Positions 16,961 through 26,145 are shown, counted from the first letter of the stretch. The stretch is DNA of 47,426 nt from an uncultured Pelagibacteraceae bacterium (GCA_902579585.1 CACHHJ010000004.1:1-47426), one strand, 5' to 3'. Notes: a model not told the origin generated them from the sequence alone. Numbers and translations are program-made.

Positions 16961-17337
16961 TTCGTTATTTATATTATTTTTCCCTTTTAGGTCTATTAAT
17001 TTTATACCTTTTCCCTGGAAGTCTAATTGGTTATTTTTTTTACGGCGATTTAGGAAGACAACCAGATTTAATTCCAAATCCACTAGGTACATCGATTAAT
17101 CATGCTTTAGCATTTTTATACTTAACAATATTAGGTTTAATAAGTTATTTTAATAAAACAAGTTTTAGGCAAGTCTTACTTTTTCTTATTGCATTATCAT
17201 TATTTTCAGAATTATCACATCTAGTAATTCCCAACAGGTCTTTCCAATACTTAGATATTTTTGCAAATTTGCTTGGAACATTAGCGGCTATTGTTATAAT
17301 ATTTTTATATAGAAAGTTTAAATATGGAAAAATTTGA
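16939..17337 (+). CDS. VanZ-like membrane protein
   Basis: 132-residue membrane protein with about four hydrophobic helices. The pattern ALAFLYLTIL, then SELSHLVIPNRSFQYLDIFANLLGTLAAI, matches VanZ-family proteins (conserved E..H/Q, R, D..AN..G). Function is unknown outside teicoplanin resistance, and resistance should not be assumed here. The gene overlaps cutA by 22 bases and the zeta inhibitor by 14. Confidence 0.75.
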   Translation: MDYKIRIIRYLYYFSLLGLLILYLFPGSLIGYFFYGDLGRQPDLIPNPLGTSINHALAFLYLTILGLISYFNKTSFRQVLLFLIALSLFSELSHLVIPNRSFQYLDIFANLLGTLAAIVIIFLYRKFKYGKI

Positions 17338-17632
17338 CGAAAGAAAAAAATCCTTTGAAAAAAAATTTGCTCACGATGAGGAATTAAAATTTAAAGTTGC
17401 CTCAAGAAGAAATAAATATCTTGGTCAATGGGCTTCTCAAAAACTTGGGTATGATGCTGAAAAGGAAAAAGAATATATTCAATCAGTTATAAAGGCAGAT
17501 TTTCAAGAGGCAGGCGACGAAGATGTTTTTAGAAAAATCAAAGAAGATTTAAAAGATTATAGTGTTTCAGATGAAGATATAAGAAACAAAATGAAAGAAC
17601 TTGATGAAAAAGCTAAGTCAGATTTTATTTAG
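17324..17632 (+). CDS. F1-ATPase inhibitor subunit zeta (DUF1476)
   Basis: Soluble 102-residue protein of the alphaproteobacterial zeta family (DUF1476). In Paracoccus it inhibits ATP hydrolysis by F1F0-ATP synthase. Diagnostic stretches are FDERKKSFEKKFAHDEELKF, ARRNKYLGQWA (here SRRNKYLGQWA) and GDEDVFRKI. The inhibitory N-terminal helix is present. It is encoded away from any ATP synthase genes. The last 29 bases overlap the nuclease gene. Confidence 0.88.
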   Translation: MEKFDERKKSFEKKFAHDEELKFKVASRRNKYLGQWASQKLGYDAEKEKEYIQSVIKADFQEAGDEDVFRKIKEDLKDYSVSDEDIRNKMKELDEKAKSDFI

Positions 17633-18116
17633 TATATTAATTATTTTTTTAACGAATTTTTCAGTAGTATTTAGCGCCCAATGGAAAATAAATTTAATAA
17701 GCGGAAAAGCAAAAATTATTGATGGTGACACAATAAAAATAAATGCAAATAATATTAGGCTTTTAGGGATTGATGCACCTGAAAAAAATCAATTTTGTTT
17801 TAAAAAAGGGGAGTCTTATAATTGTGGAACATCTTCCACTGAAGCTTTAAAAAAATATGTAGGAAAAAAAATTCTTGAGTGTATTTATTTTGAAAAGGAT
17901 AGGTATGGTAGAATTTTAGGAACGTGTTATCTTCCAAAAAATGAAGGCAAAAAATTATCTTTAAATAGATATATGGTCTTTACAGGTAACGCAGTAGCAT
18001 ACAAAAGATATTCAAAAGAATATTTGGATGATGAAAAATGGGCAAAAAATAATCAATTGGGAATGTGGCAAGGAAAATTTATTAGGCCAGAGGAATGGAG
18101 AAGAAAAACTAAATAA
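17604..18116 (+). CDS. Secreted thermonuclease-like nuclease (SNase fold)
   Basis: Staphylococcal-nuclease-like enzyme exported to the periplasm, probably degrading nucleic acids for phosphorus or nucleobase scavenging (inferred). An N-terminal signal peptide (about residues 1-25) is followed by KIIDGDTIKI, IRLLGIDAPEKNQFC (active-site Arg/Asp/Glu region) and KDRYGRILGTCY (second Arg). Cys pairs suggest a disulfide. The ATG at 17604 is preferred over the TTG at 17601. The whole signal-peptide start lies inside the end of the zeta gene. Confidence 0.82.
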   Translation: MKKLSQILFSILIIFLTNFSVVFSAQWKINLISGKAKIIDGDTIKINANNIRLLGIDAPEKNQFCFKKGESYNCGTSSTEALKKYVGKKILECIYFEKDRYGRILGTCYLPKNEGKKLSLNRYMVFTGNAVAYKRYSKEYLDDEKWAKNNQLGMWQGKFIRPEEWRRKTK

Positions 18117-18130
18117 TTTATAATGTGTAG

Positions 18131-18730
18131 GTGATTCGAAAAATAAATCTTTATTTATTAACTTTATTATTCTTTCTTGCTGCCTGTTCCTCTGTACCAA
18201 AAAATACAAAAAATAGCTGTGCAATATTTGAGGATCGATATTTGTGGTACAAACACACCAAAAAGGTAGAAGAAAAGTGGGGTGTTCCAGTTTATATCCA
18301 ATTAGCATTTGTAAAAAAAGAAAGTGATTTCAATTGGTTGGCAAAACCTCCACGTCATAAATTATTTAAAGTTATTCCATATAAGCGCAAATCAAGTTCC
18401 TTTGGTTATTCCCAAGCAGTGAAGGGCACTTGGGAACAGTATAAAAGGGAAACTGGAAACAAATATGCCACGAGAGCCAGGTTTAAAGACTCTGTAGATT
18501 TTATTGGGTGGTATGTAAACAAAACACATAAATTACTAAAAATACCTAAGAACGATGCTTATAGACAATATTTAGCTTACTACAAAGGATGGGGTGATTA
18601 TAAAAATTATTCTAAAGATCAAAAGGCTATCATCTATGCTAAATCAACAAAGGATTTTGCCTCAAACTATCGAAAACAACTTACGACATGTCGGGATCAA
18701 CTTAATAGAAAAAAATATATTATTTACTAA
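18131..18730 (+). CDS. Lipoprotein with lytic-transglycosylase-like domain
   Basis: GTG-started 199-residue lipoprotein with lipobox LAAC at about residues 16-19. After it comes a lysozyme-like region: VYIQLAFVKKESDFNW contains the Glu expected of SLT transglycosylases, then SSSFGYSQAVKGTWEQY corresponds to the family's GxxQ...TW motif, and AYYKGWGDY matches the AYNAG-type segment. It is probably anchored in the outer membrane and acts on peptidoglycan. The last 11 bases overlap the convergent RND gene. Confidence 0.75.
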   Translation: MIRKINLYLLTLLFFLAACSSVPKNTKNSCAIFEDRYLWYKHTKKVEEKWGVPVYIQLAFVKKESDFNWLAKPPRHKLFKVIPYKRKSSSFGYSQAVKGTWEQYKRETGNKYATRARFKDSVDFIGWYVNKTHKLLKIPKNDAYRQYLAYYKGWGDYKNYSKDQKAIIYAKSTKDFASNYRKQLTTCRDQLNRKKYIIY

Positions 18731-21700
18731 ATTCTTTATTTAATTGAATATCTACTTCATCCATTCTTTTAGAATTTTTACAAAGTAATAAATAAAATAC
18801 GGGTGTTGTAAACAAAGTAAGAAAAGTACTTATCAGCATACCTCCAAATATTGTACATCCTACTGCTAATCTTATTCCTTCTCCTGCACCTGGACCAATA
18901 TTGCCAACAATCAAGGGAACCATTGCGATAAGTGTAGATAAACTTGTCATCATTATAGGTCTAAATCTTCTTTTACAAGATTCAACAATAGCTGCCTCAA
19001 CACTTTTGCCTTTAACCCTTAATTGATTTGCCCAGTCAACAATCAAAATACTATTTTTGGTGGCAATACCGATTAATACAATTAAAGCTATCTGAGAAAA
19101 AATATTTATTGTACTGCCAAATAATAAAATAAATATAAGCCCACCTAAAGCAGCTAGAGGCACAGTTAACATCACTACAAAAGGCTGCCTCCATGCATTA
19201 AAAGTTCCTGCCATAACAAGATACGCACTAACTAATGCTAAACCAAAAATTATTAATAATTCACTCGAAGCTTCTTTTAAATCTAAAGATTTACCTTTAT
19301 AAAAAATTCCAGCCGTTGGAGCCTGTTCATCTATAGTTTTTTCAATAAAGTTTAAAGCTTCATTCAGAGTATAGCCTCCTACCAACCTAGCAGTTAAAGT
19401 AACTGATTTTGATCTTTGGTATCTAGTCAATATTTTTGGTGATCCTCTTTCCTCAAAACTTACTACGTTTGCAAGTGAAATCAGTTTGCCTGTCGTTTCT
19501 GAACGTACAAATATTTTACTCAATGATTCAGTATTTCTTCTATCTTTTATATCAGCTTGCAAAATTATTGGATATTCTTTCCCAGCCTCATTTAAAGTTG
19601 TAACATTTTTACCTGAAAATAAAGTCTCAATAGATTTTCCAATTGATTGATTTGAAAGCCCAAGATCTTTTGCTTTGTTTTCATCTATTACAAGTTTTAC
19701 CTCTGGTTTATTTTTTGTATAATCAGATGTTATGTCAGCTAGCCCTCTATTTTTTCTAAGCTCTTTCATCACATTATTTTGCCATTTGTAAAGAGTTTCG
19801 TATGAGGATCCTGTCATTGTAACAACAACTGGCTTTTGGTAATTGCTCACACGAACCGAATTAGGTGTTAAAGGAAAAGCCATAGTTCCTGGCACAGTAA
19901 CAATTTTTCCTATAGCTTTTCTTACTATTGTTTGAGCAGAATCTTTTCTATCTTTCCAGTTGTCAAGTAAAGCAATGATAATAAAGCTGTTATAAGATTG
20001 AGAAGATCTTCCAAAACCTGGAACTCTCATTATTAATTTTTGATAAGGCTCATTTTTATCTTGTAGTAGAGGTATCAACCTACTTTCAACTTTTTCAGCT
20101 TTATCTACCGTGTATTCAAAAGATGATGACTCGTCAGTTTTGCCAAAAACTAGATAAACACCCCTATCAGGATTTTTTTCTAACAATGTTTTTGGTGTAA
20201 AACTAAATAGAAACCCTGCCAAAGCTACAACAAAAACCATAAACCAAACAATAGTTTTGGGCTTTTTTATCCAATAATTAAGTGTATCTGAGTAGAATTC
20301 CTCAAAAGATTTAAATATTCTCTCAAAACGTAAAACAATTTTTGATTTTGATTTTTTCTTATCAAGTAATTTTGAACCCAACATAGGCGCGATAGACAGG
20401 GCGGTAAATGTACTTATGACAATTGTGATAGATAAAGTTATAGCCATTTCTCTAAACAAAGTGCCACTTATCCCACCAATAAATAAAAGTGGAGCAAAGG
20501 TTGCTAATAGAATTATGCTAGTTGATAAAATAGCAAAAATAACATTTCTCGATCCATTAGCAGCTGCAGCAAGTGGCGTATCACCTTGTTCTACTCTATG
20601 ATAGATTGACTCGGTCATTACTACACTATCGTCGGTGACAATTGCAACACTAAGAATTATAGCCAGAAGAGTAAAAACGTTTATCGTCAGTCCAAAAATC
20701 CATAAACCCAAACATGCTCCAATTAAACTAACAGGAAGTGTTATTGCCGGTACAATAGTAGCTCTTATGTTTCCTAAAAAGAGGTAAATAATTCCTACAA
20801 CTAATAACAAAGCTAGAATTATTGATTGGTAACACATCTTGATAGCCTCTTTAATGTAAGTTGCTCTATCAAAGCTAACAGATAATTTAAGACCTTCAGG
20901 CAATGTTCTTTTTACTTCTAAAATTTTTTTTCTTATATTATTTGACAGTGTGACTGTACTTTCATTCGTCCTTGCATAAATACCTATCCCAACTGTATTT
21001 TCATTTAATATATTAGGACTTTGTGCTTTAAAAAGAGTTTTTTCAGACACTGGCCCGTATTTTACATCTCCTAAATCTTCCAAGGTTATTGTTTTACCTT
21101 TAATTTTTTTAACAGGAAGTTTTTTAATTGAATTAATATTTGTGTAAGTTTTTCCCAGATCAAGTGTCAAATCAACATTATTAGCCTCAATAGTTCCAGC
21201 TGGCACAGCTACGTTATTTTTTCTTATAGAACTCTCAACTTCTCTTATATCTAGATCATTTGCGATTAGCTTAACTGGATTAAGATAAACTCTTACGGCC
21301 TTTTCGTTTATTCCTCCTACAATAACCCTTCCAGTTCCAGGAACAGAGCTAAAAGCATCGACTAAATTTCGTTTTACATAATCACCAATATCTAAAGAGT
21401 TCCAGGAAGTGCTGCTCACTGAGAGCCACATACTAGTTGAAAATCCTGCTGAGGCTTTTCTAACCTCTGGAGCCTTACTATCCTCAGGTAAATTATCTAT
21501 GATCCTTGCAATTCTCTCTCTTATATCATTAGCTGCATCATCAATATCTATACTTGTAAAAAACTCTATTTTAATTGTGCTCCTACCAACTTCAGATAAA
21601 GTATCAATGGATCTAATACCTTCGGCTCCTCCGACTGCCAGTTCAATTGGTTCAGATATTTCAGACGCAATTATTGACGGACTTGCACCTGTATACTTAG

Positions 21701-21851
21701 TTGATATTACCACTTCAGGTGGTTGAAGATTCTTTGGAAGTTCTCTAGTGCTTATTTCAAAAAAAGTGTAAAGACCAAACACAACTAATAAAAGAGAAAA
21801 TACAGAACTTAAAACTGGTCTTTTGATGTTGAGCAAACAAAAATTGTGCAT
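18720..21851 (-). CDS. RND efflux transporter, inner-membrane permease
   Basis: 1043-residue proton-driven RND pump of the hydrophobe/amphiphile efflux class. The N-terminus reads NIKRPVLSSVFSLLL, then RELP and YTGASPSIIASEI. The fourth helix has ILSVAIVTDDSVVMTE, where the two Asp residues match AcrB D407/D408. The Lys of GIATKNSILIVDWANQ matches the proton-relay Lys in helix 10. It follows the membrane fusion protein by one base. No TolC-like outer membrane channel is adjacent, so it must use one encoded elsewhere. The substrate is unknown. Confidence 0.92.
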   Translation of the reverse strand: MHNFCLLNIKRPVLSSVFSLLLVVFGLYTFFEISTRELPKNLQPPEVVISTKYTGASPSIIASEISEPIELAVGGAEGIRSIDTLSEVGRSTIKIEFFTSIDIDDAANDIRERIARIIDNLPEDSKAPEVRKASAGFSTSMWLSVSSTSWNSLDIGDYVKRNLVDAFSSVPGTGRVIVGGINEKAVRVYLNPVKLIANDLDIREVESSIRKNNVAVPAGTIEANNVDLTLDLGKTYTNINSIKKLPVKKIKGKTITLEDLGDVKYGPVSEKTLFKAQSPNILNENTVGIGIYARTNESTVTLSNNIRKKILEVKRTLPEGLKLSVSFDRATYIKEAIKMCYQSIILALLLVVGIIYLFLGNIRATIVPAITLPVSLIGACLGLWIFGLTINVFTLLAIILSVAIVTDDSVVMTESIYHRVEQGDTPLAAAANGSRNVIFAILSTSIILLATFAPLLFIGGISGTLFREMAITLSITIVISTFTALSIAPMLGSKLLDKKKSKSKIVLRFERIFKSFEEFYSDTLNYWIKKPKTIVWFMVFVVALAGFLFSFTPKTLLEKNPDRGVYLVFGKTDESSSFEYTVDKAEKVESRLIPLLQDKNEPYQKLIMRVPGFGRSSQSYNSFIIIALLDNWKDRKDSAQTIVRKAIGKIVTVPGTMAFPLTPNSVRVSNYQKPVVVTMTGSSYETLYKWQNNVMKELRKNRGLADITSDYTKNKPEVKLVIDENKAKDLGLSNQSIGKSIETLFSGKNVTTLNEAGKEYPIILQADIKDRRNTESLSKIFVRSETTGKLISLANVVSFEERGSPKILTRYQRSKSVTLTARLVGGYTLNEALNFIEKTIDEQAPTAGIFYKGKSLDLKEASSELLIIFGLALVSAYLVMAGTFNAWRQPFVVMLTVPLAALGGLIFILLFGSTINIFSQIALIVLIGIATKNSILIVDWANQLRVKGKSVEAAIVESCKRRFRPIMMTSLSTLIAMVPLIVGNIGPGAGEGIRLAVGCTIFGGMLISTFLTLFTTPVFYLLLCKNSKRMDEVDIQLNKEFSK

Positions 21852-21852
21852 A

Positions 21853-22716
21853 TTATTTTAATATTGGTCTCACAATCATTCCGTCCGCTAATCTCGACAA
21901 ACCTTCTTTAACTATTTTATCGTTTGTATTTAGACCTTCTATGATTTCAAGATTTCCATCTTTACGGACTCCTGTAGTCACTTCAGTTTTTTCGATTTTG
22001 TTACTATCTAAAATTTTATATACAAATTTCTTTTCATCTTCAAAAATTATGCTGGTGTCCACAACAGAAATTGCTTCTTTTTCGTCATAAAGAAGCTCAA
22101 TATCAAGAAGCGAGCCAGGAAGAATTTCAAGACTTTTGTTGTTAATTTGAGCCCTAGCTAAAATACTTCTAGTTTGTGCGTCAACTCTTGAAGCGTGAGA
22201 AATAATTAAGCCATTATACAACTTATCCTTATATGCTAAAAATTTTGCATTAACTTTTAATCCCTTTTTTAAAATAGCTGCATAAACCTCAGGAATTTGT
22301 AAATCACATAATATCTTTTTAGAATCGTCAAGTGTTAGAATTATTGAGTCCGTCCCTAATATTGATGAACTTATACCTCGAGTACCAACAGTCCCCGAAA
22401 AAGGCGCAATAATATTTTTATCTTGAAGCTTAGCAATTATATCTCCTTTTTTTGCTGGTTTGAATTTTAGTGGCTCTAATAATTCACTTTTTTTAATTTT
22501 AAAGGAAGTTGTTTTGCTACTCAGTGCGGTACAATAACTTTCAATTGTTTTACTAAATTCTTTTACCTGGACTATTTCAACCATAACTCCTGGTGGCGGT
22601 CTTTTTCCAAATTTCTTTTTAAAGTAAACGCCCATTGCGGTTCTACCTCCTATTACGGAAGCCACTATTACGAAGAATATTAAAATTCCAATTGTAACTT
22701 TTTTAGATCTTTTCAT
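21853..22716 (-). CDS. RND efflux periplasmic adaptor (membrane fusion protein)
   Basis: Adaptor linking the RND pump to an outer-membrane channel. An N-terminal membrane anchor (about residues 8-28, GILIFFVIVASVIGG) is followed by a compact lipoyl half-motif region (KKGDIIAKLQD, APFSGTVG) and beta-barrel segments ending VVKEGLSRLADGMIV. At 287 residues it is short for the class because the alpha-hairpin is much reduced or absent. The start at 22716 is preferred because its ATG forms an ATGA overlap with the sseA stop; a frame to 22737 also exists. Confidence 0.85.
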   Translation of the reverse strand: MKRSKKVTIGILIFFVIVASVIGGRTAMGVYFKKKFGKRPPPGVMVEIVQVKEFSKTIESYCTALSSKTTSFKIKKSELLEPLKFKPAKKGDIIAKLQDKNIIAPFSGTVGTRGISSSILGTDSIILTLDDSKKILCDLQIPEVYAAILKKGLKVNAKFLAYKDKLYNGLIISHASRVDAQTRSILARAQINNKSLEILPGSLLDIELLYDEKEAISVVDTSIIFEDEKKFVYKILDSNKIEKTEVTTGVRKDGNLEIIEGLNTNDKIVKEGLSRLADGMIVRPILK

Positions 22717-23552
22717 ACTTTTCCATATTCTGACCAAGAGCCATCATAAACAACTGCATTTTTACCACTAATGATAGAATATGCCATACCTAAAACACAC
22801 GCAGTCATACCCGAACCGCATGTAAAAACAATTGGCTTTGAAATATCTATGTTATTTTCAATAAAAATCTTTTTTAACTCTTCTTTAGACTTAAAAGTGT
22901 TTGTTTCGGAATTTATACAGTCTTTAAAAGGAAGATTTTTTGATCCAACAATACAGCCTCTTCTTAGTCCTGATCTAGGCTCATCAACTTTTCCTTCAAA
23001 TCTCTCACGACTCCTAGCATCAACAGTTTGAAAATGTTTTCTTTTTAAATTATCATCTATTTGTTTTTTATTTTTTATCAAATCAATTTTTTCATTTATT
23101 TTGTATTTATTTTTTGAGTTTAACTTATCAATATTACTAGATTTTCCAAAATCTTGGTCTATTTTATTTTCCGTAGATCTATTTTCTGATAGCCATTTTT
23201 TCATTCCTCCATCTAAAACTGAAACTTTTTGATGACCGAAATATTTCAAAGCAAACCATAATCTACATGAACTATAAGTATCACTATGATCATAAACAAC
23301 TATATGATCTTCATTTTTAATTGCGAATGACCAGAGCATCCTTATCCAATAATCTGAATTTGACATCATGTGTGGATAAGGCGAATTTTTATTTGAGTGT
23401 TCATCGACATCCCAAAAAATAGCCCTTTTTATATGTTTTTCTTCGTACTCTTTTTTGGCATTTCTTTTGGAATTTGGCATATGCCAACTTGCATCAAATA
23501 TTTTTACTTTATTTAAATTTCTATCAAGCCAATCAGTAGATACTAAATTCAT
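22713..23552 (-). CDS. sseA: 3-mercaptopyruvate sulfurtransferase (two-domain rhodanese)
   Basis: Sulfurtransferase with two rhodanese domains in 279 residues. The first, inactive domain has FDASWHMP, AIFWDVDEHS and VVYDHSD. The second carries the catalytic Cys in FTCGSGMTACVLGMA; the CGSGxT loop is that of 3-mercaptopyruvate sulfurtransferases, not of thiosulfate rhodaneses. It is overlapped by ATGA with both the upstream msrA and the downstream adaptor gene, so the four genes from msrA to the RND pump look like one translationally coupled operon. Confidence 0.87.
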   Translation of the reverse strand: MNLVSTDWLDRNLNKVKIFDASWHMPNSKRNAKKEYEEKHIKRAIFWDVDEHSNKNSPYPHMMSNSDYWIRMLWSFAIKNEDHIVVYDHSDTYSSCRLWFALKYFGHQKVSVLDGGMKKWLSENRSTENKIDQDFGKSSNIDKLNSKNKYKINEKIDLIKNKKQIDDNLKRKHFQTVDARSRERFEGKVDEPRSGLRRGCIVGSKNLPFKDCINSETNTFKSKEELKKIFIENNIDISKPIVFTCGSGMTACVLGMAYSIISGKNAVVYDGSWSEYGKV

Positions 23553-24001
23553 ATAAAATTCTTTCTTTTTAAATAGTATTGATGATATTCTTCAGCAGGT
23601 TGGTATAATTTCTCTTTTGATACTTTAGTTACAACTTTTCCTTTAAATTTATTATTAATTTCATTTTTAATTTTTTTCGCAATTTCTTTTTGGTTTTCAT
23701 CTGTGTAAAAAATTTCTGATCTGTATTGGGTTCCAACATCTGGTCCTTGTTTATTTAGTTGTGTCGGGTCATGAATTTTAAAAAAAAATCTTACTAAATC
23801 TTCATAGGAGACTAATTTTTCGTCATAGTCTACCTTTACTGTTTCAGCATGATTCGTTGATCCAGAACAAACTTTTTCATAAGTTGTGTTTGGATCGTCT
23901 CCTCCACAATATCCAACCTCAGCTTTTTTCACTCCTTCAAGATTTTCAAATTCTAATTGAGGAGACCAGAAGCATCCCAGACTAAAATAAGCAGTTTTCA
24001 T
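23549..24001 (-). CDS. msrA: Peptide methionine sulfoxide reductase MsrA
   Basis: Repairs methionine-S-sulfoxide in proteins. The catalytic Cys lies in LGCFWSPQLEFE near the N-terminus. VGYCGGDDPNTTYEKVCSGSTNHAE, FFKIHDPTQLNKQGPDVGTQYRS and YQPAEEYHQYYL follow. The 150-residue form ends soon after the last motif and shows no C-terminal resolving cysteines, so regeneration may rely on other cysteines or direct reduction. First gene of the msrA-sseA-MFP-RND operon. Confidence 0.93.
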   Translation of the reverse strand: MKTAYFSLGCFWSPQLEFENLEGVKKAEVGYCGGDDPNTTYEKVCSGSTNHAETVKVDYDEKLVSYEDLVRFFFKIHDPTQLNKQGPDVGTQYRSEIFYTDENQKEIAKKIKNEINNKFKGKVVTKVSKEKLYQPAEEYHQYYLKRKNFI

Positions 24002-24048
24002 TTTTTGAAAATTCTAATATGTTATTTCAATAATTTAAAGGTGGTAAA

Positions 24049-24933
24049 ATGCTCTCAAAATCCCAATTAGCAATTGTTTACATGATCGCTAGTGTCGCTT
24101 GTTTTAGTGTTATGGACATAATTGTAAAATATTTGAAAGATGCACCTTTTGGCCAAGTTCTTTTTATGCGGTTTGCATTTGGTATGATCCCAATAATTCT
24201 TTTAATTCCTCGTGAAAAAGTTTTTACTTTTTACAAAACCAAAAGACCAGGATTACATGCTTGGAGAGCAATATGGGGTGCAATAGCAATTGTTGCTCTA
24301 TTTATTGGAATTAGAAATGTACCACTTGCTGACTGTATTTCATTAACTTTTTTAGGTCCTGTCTTTGTAACTATTTTATCGGCACTTTTTCTTGGCGAAA
24401 AAATAAGGTTGACTAGAATTTCAGCTATTATTCTTGGAATAATTGGTGGACTCATTATTATTAAACCAACTTTTCATGAGTTTAATTTATTTTACTTTAT
24501 GCCTTTGATTTTTGCTTTTGGTTTTGCTCAAGTCGCTTTGTCTATAAAATCACTCTCCAAAACAGAACCAAATTATTTAATAGCTTTTTATTTTTCACTC
24601 TTGTCAATGTTAATTGGCCTAGCAACTATAGTTGACGGTTGGATGTGGCCTTCATTGTATGAGACTTTTTTATTTGTAGTGCTTGGTTTAGCAGGCGGCT
24701 ATGCAAATATTTTACTAACTCAGTCATTAAGAATGGCAGATACAGGCCTTGTAACTCCTATTAAATACTTATCATTGGTTTTTGCTGCCTCTGCAGGATA
24801 TTTCATATTTGGAGAGGCTCTTAAACTAACTACATTAATTGGTGCAGCGTTTATAGTTGTTGGAACATATATAATTTTTAGAAGAGAAGAGACACTCAAA
24901 AAACAAGTGGTCCCACCAAGATATGAAACCTAA
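24049..24933 (+). CDS. DMT-superfamily permease (EamA family)
   Basis: Ten-helix drug/metabolite transporter made of two EamA repeats (294 residues). AGVIGGLII-like sequence (ILGIIGGLIIIKP) ends the first repeat and LIGAAFIVVGTYIIF ends the second. The helix-4 motif VPLADCISLTFLGPVF is typical of the S-adenosylmethionine/amino-acid-metabolite branch. Substrate unknown. A clear AGGTGG ribosome site sits before the ATG. The end overlaps alkA by 11 bases. Confidence 0.85.
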   Translation: MLSKSQLAIVYMIASVACFSVMDIIVKYLKDAPFGQVLFMRFAFGMIPIILLIPREKVFTFYKTKRPGLHAWRAIWGAIAIVALFIGIRNVPLADCISLTFLGPVFVTILSALFLGEKIRLTRISAIILGIIGGLIIIKPTFHEFNLFYFMPLIFAFGFAQVALSIKSLSKTEPNYLIAFYFSLLSMLIGLATIVDGWMWPSLYETFLFVVLGLAGGYANILLTQSLRMADTGLVTPIKYLSLVFAASAGYFIFGEALKLTTLIGAAFIVVGTYIIFRREETLKKQVVPPRYET

Positions 24934-25540
24934 GTGGTGGAACAAATCTAGAAGCTACTTGATAAAGAAAGATAAAGTAATTTCTAAATTAATAAGGTCT
25001 TACAAAGGCCATTTGACTACAAGGAATAATTTTTTTTATTCATTAACGCGTTCAATAATTTCTCAACAAATATCGGTAGCAGCAGCTGACTCAGTATTTT
25101 CAAAATTTGAAAAAAAATGTAAAAATAAGATAAACCCAAAAACAGTACAGAAATTATCTATTCAAGATCTTAAAAAATGCGGACTAAGCAAAATGAAAGC
25201 AATTGGTATTAAAAGTCTGGCACAAAAAATTTTAAATAAATCGTTCAACCCAAAATTGATAAGCAAAATGACTGACGAGGAAGCAATCAATTATTTGTCA
25301 TCCTTAAGACAAATAGGGAGATGGTCAGCAGAGATGGTATTAATTTTTTTCTATAACAGACCAAATATATGGCCAGTACAAGATATTGGATTACTCAGAG
25401 CAATTTCAAATAATTATAAGAAGAAATACCTTCCTCCAAAAAACTTTGTTAGTAAGCTGCAGAAAAAATTTTCCCCTTATTGTACTCTTGCAGTGATGGC
25501 TCTATGGTATTCAGTTGATAATGAACCGGTTCAATATTAA
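24923..25540 (+). CDS. DNA-3-methyladenine glycosylase II, AlkA type
   Basis: Base-excision repair glycosylase of the HhH-GPD superfamily, 205 residues. SLTRSIISQQISVAAADSVF is the AlkA-type IxxQQxSxxAA helix. LRQIGRWSAEMVLIF is the helix-hairpin-helix, and WPVQDIGLLRAI carries the catalytic Asp. A Trp stands where bifunctional glycosylase/lyases have Lys in the hairpin, so a monofunctional alkyl-base glycosylase is expected. It lacks the N-terminal extra domain of E. coli AlkA, as do many short bacterial forms. Confidence 0.85.
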   Translation: MKPKWWNKSRSYLIKKDKVISKLIRSYKGHLTTRNNFFYSLTRSIISQQISVAAADSVFSKFEKKCKNKINPKTVQKLSIQDLKKCGLSKMKAIGIKSLAQKILNKSFNPKLISKMTDEEAINYLSSLRQIGRWSAEMVLIFFYNRPNIWPVQDIGLLRAISNNYKKKYLPPKNFVSKLQKKFSPYCTLAVMALWYSVDNEPVQY

Positions 25541-25583
25541 ATTCCCTCATTTACATCTACTGTAAAATGATTTAATTTTTTAT

Positions 25584-26111
25584 ATGGCACAAAAACTTTT
25601 CATCTCTTGGGACGAATATAATTCTATCGTAGAAAAATTGGCAATTCAAATCCATGGAAAATATAAACCTGATCTTCTGATTGGAATAATGAGAGGAGCT
25701 GCTCCAATTATAGATGTTTTAAGTAGAGTTTTTAAAATTAAGTGTGCTTATTTAGCTGTAGAGTCTTATTCTGGGAAAGGTATAGAGGACAAGCAAGGAG
25801 AATTAATTTTTTCGAGAGAAATGAGTTCGACCGTTCAAAATATGGGTGGAAATCTACTTTTGTGCGATGACTTATCTGATACTGGTGTCACTTTGAACAG
25901 AAGTATAGATTGGTTAAGAAAATACCCACCACTAAAAGGGAAAATTAAATCTATAAAAACTGCAGTTTTATGGAAAAAGGCTAAATCAACTTTTAATCCT
26001 GATTTTTGTGCTGTTATATTAAAAGACAATCCATGGATTGTTCAGCCGTTTGAAAAGTATGAGGAAATAAGAGTAGAAGAATTAAAAAACGATATAAAAA
26101 AAAGGGGCTAG
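25584..26111 (+). CDS. Purine phosphoribosyltransferase
   Basis: Type I phosphoribosyltransferase of 175 residues. The PRPP-binding loop is LLLCDDLSDTGVTLN. DLLIGIMRGAAPIIDVLSRV at the N-terminus is typical of xanthine-guanine/hypoxanthine transferases, and PWIVQPFEKYEE near the end resembles the XGPRT-type C-terminus. It faces a purine permease across a shared terminator, which supports uptake and salvage of hypoxanthine, guanine or xanthine. The exact base is not decided by sequence. The stop codon lies inside the terminator stem. Confidence 0.82.
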   Translation: MAQKLFISWDEYNSIVEKLAIQIHGKYKPDLLIGIMRGAAPIIDVLSRVFKIKCAYLAVESYSGKGIEDKQGELIFSREMSSTVQNMGGNLLLCDDLSDTGVTLNRSIDWLRKYPPLKGKIKSIKTAVLWKKAKSTFNPDFCAVILKDNPWIVQPFEKYEEIRVEELKNDIKKRG

Positions 26112-26132
26112 AATATTATTCAAGCCCCTTTT
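26100..26132. terminator. Bidirectional terminator between purine salvage genes
   Basis: AAAAGGGGCT (26100-26109) pairs with AGCCCCTTTT (26123-26132), giving a G/C-rich stem flanked by A and T tracts on both sides, so it can end transcription from either direction. Within the loop GAATA and TATTC are also complementary, which extends the hairpin. The UAG stop of the phosphoribosyltransferase lies at the top of the left arm. It is the clearest terminator in the window. Confidence 0.85.
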
Positions 26133-26145
26133 AATTTTGAAAAAT

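Noticed and set aside
16939-17337. Glycopeptide resistance function for the VanZ-like gene
   Set aside because: VanZ-like proteins are widespread outside resistance clusters, and no other van genes are present.
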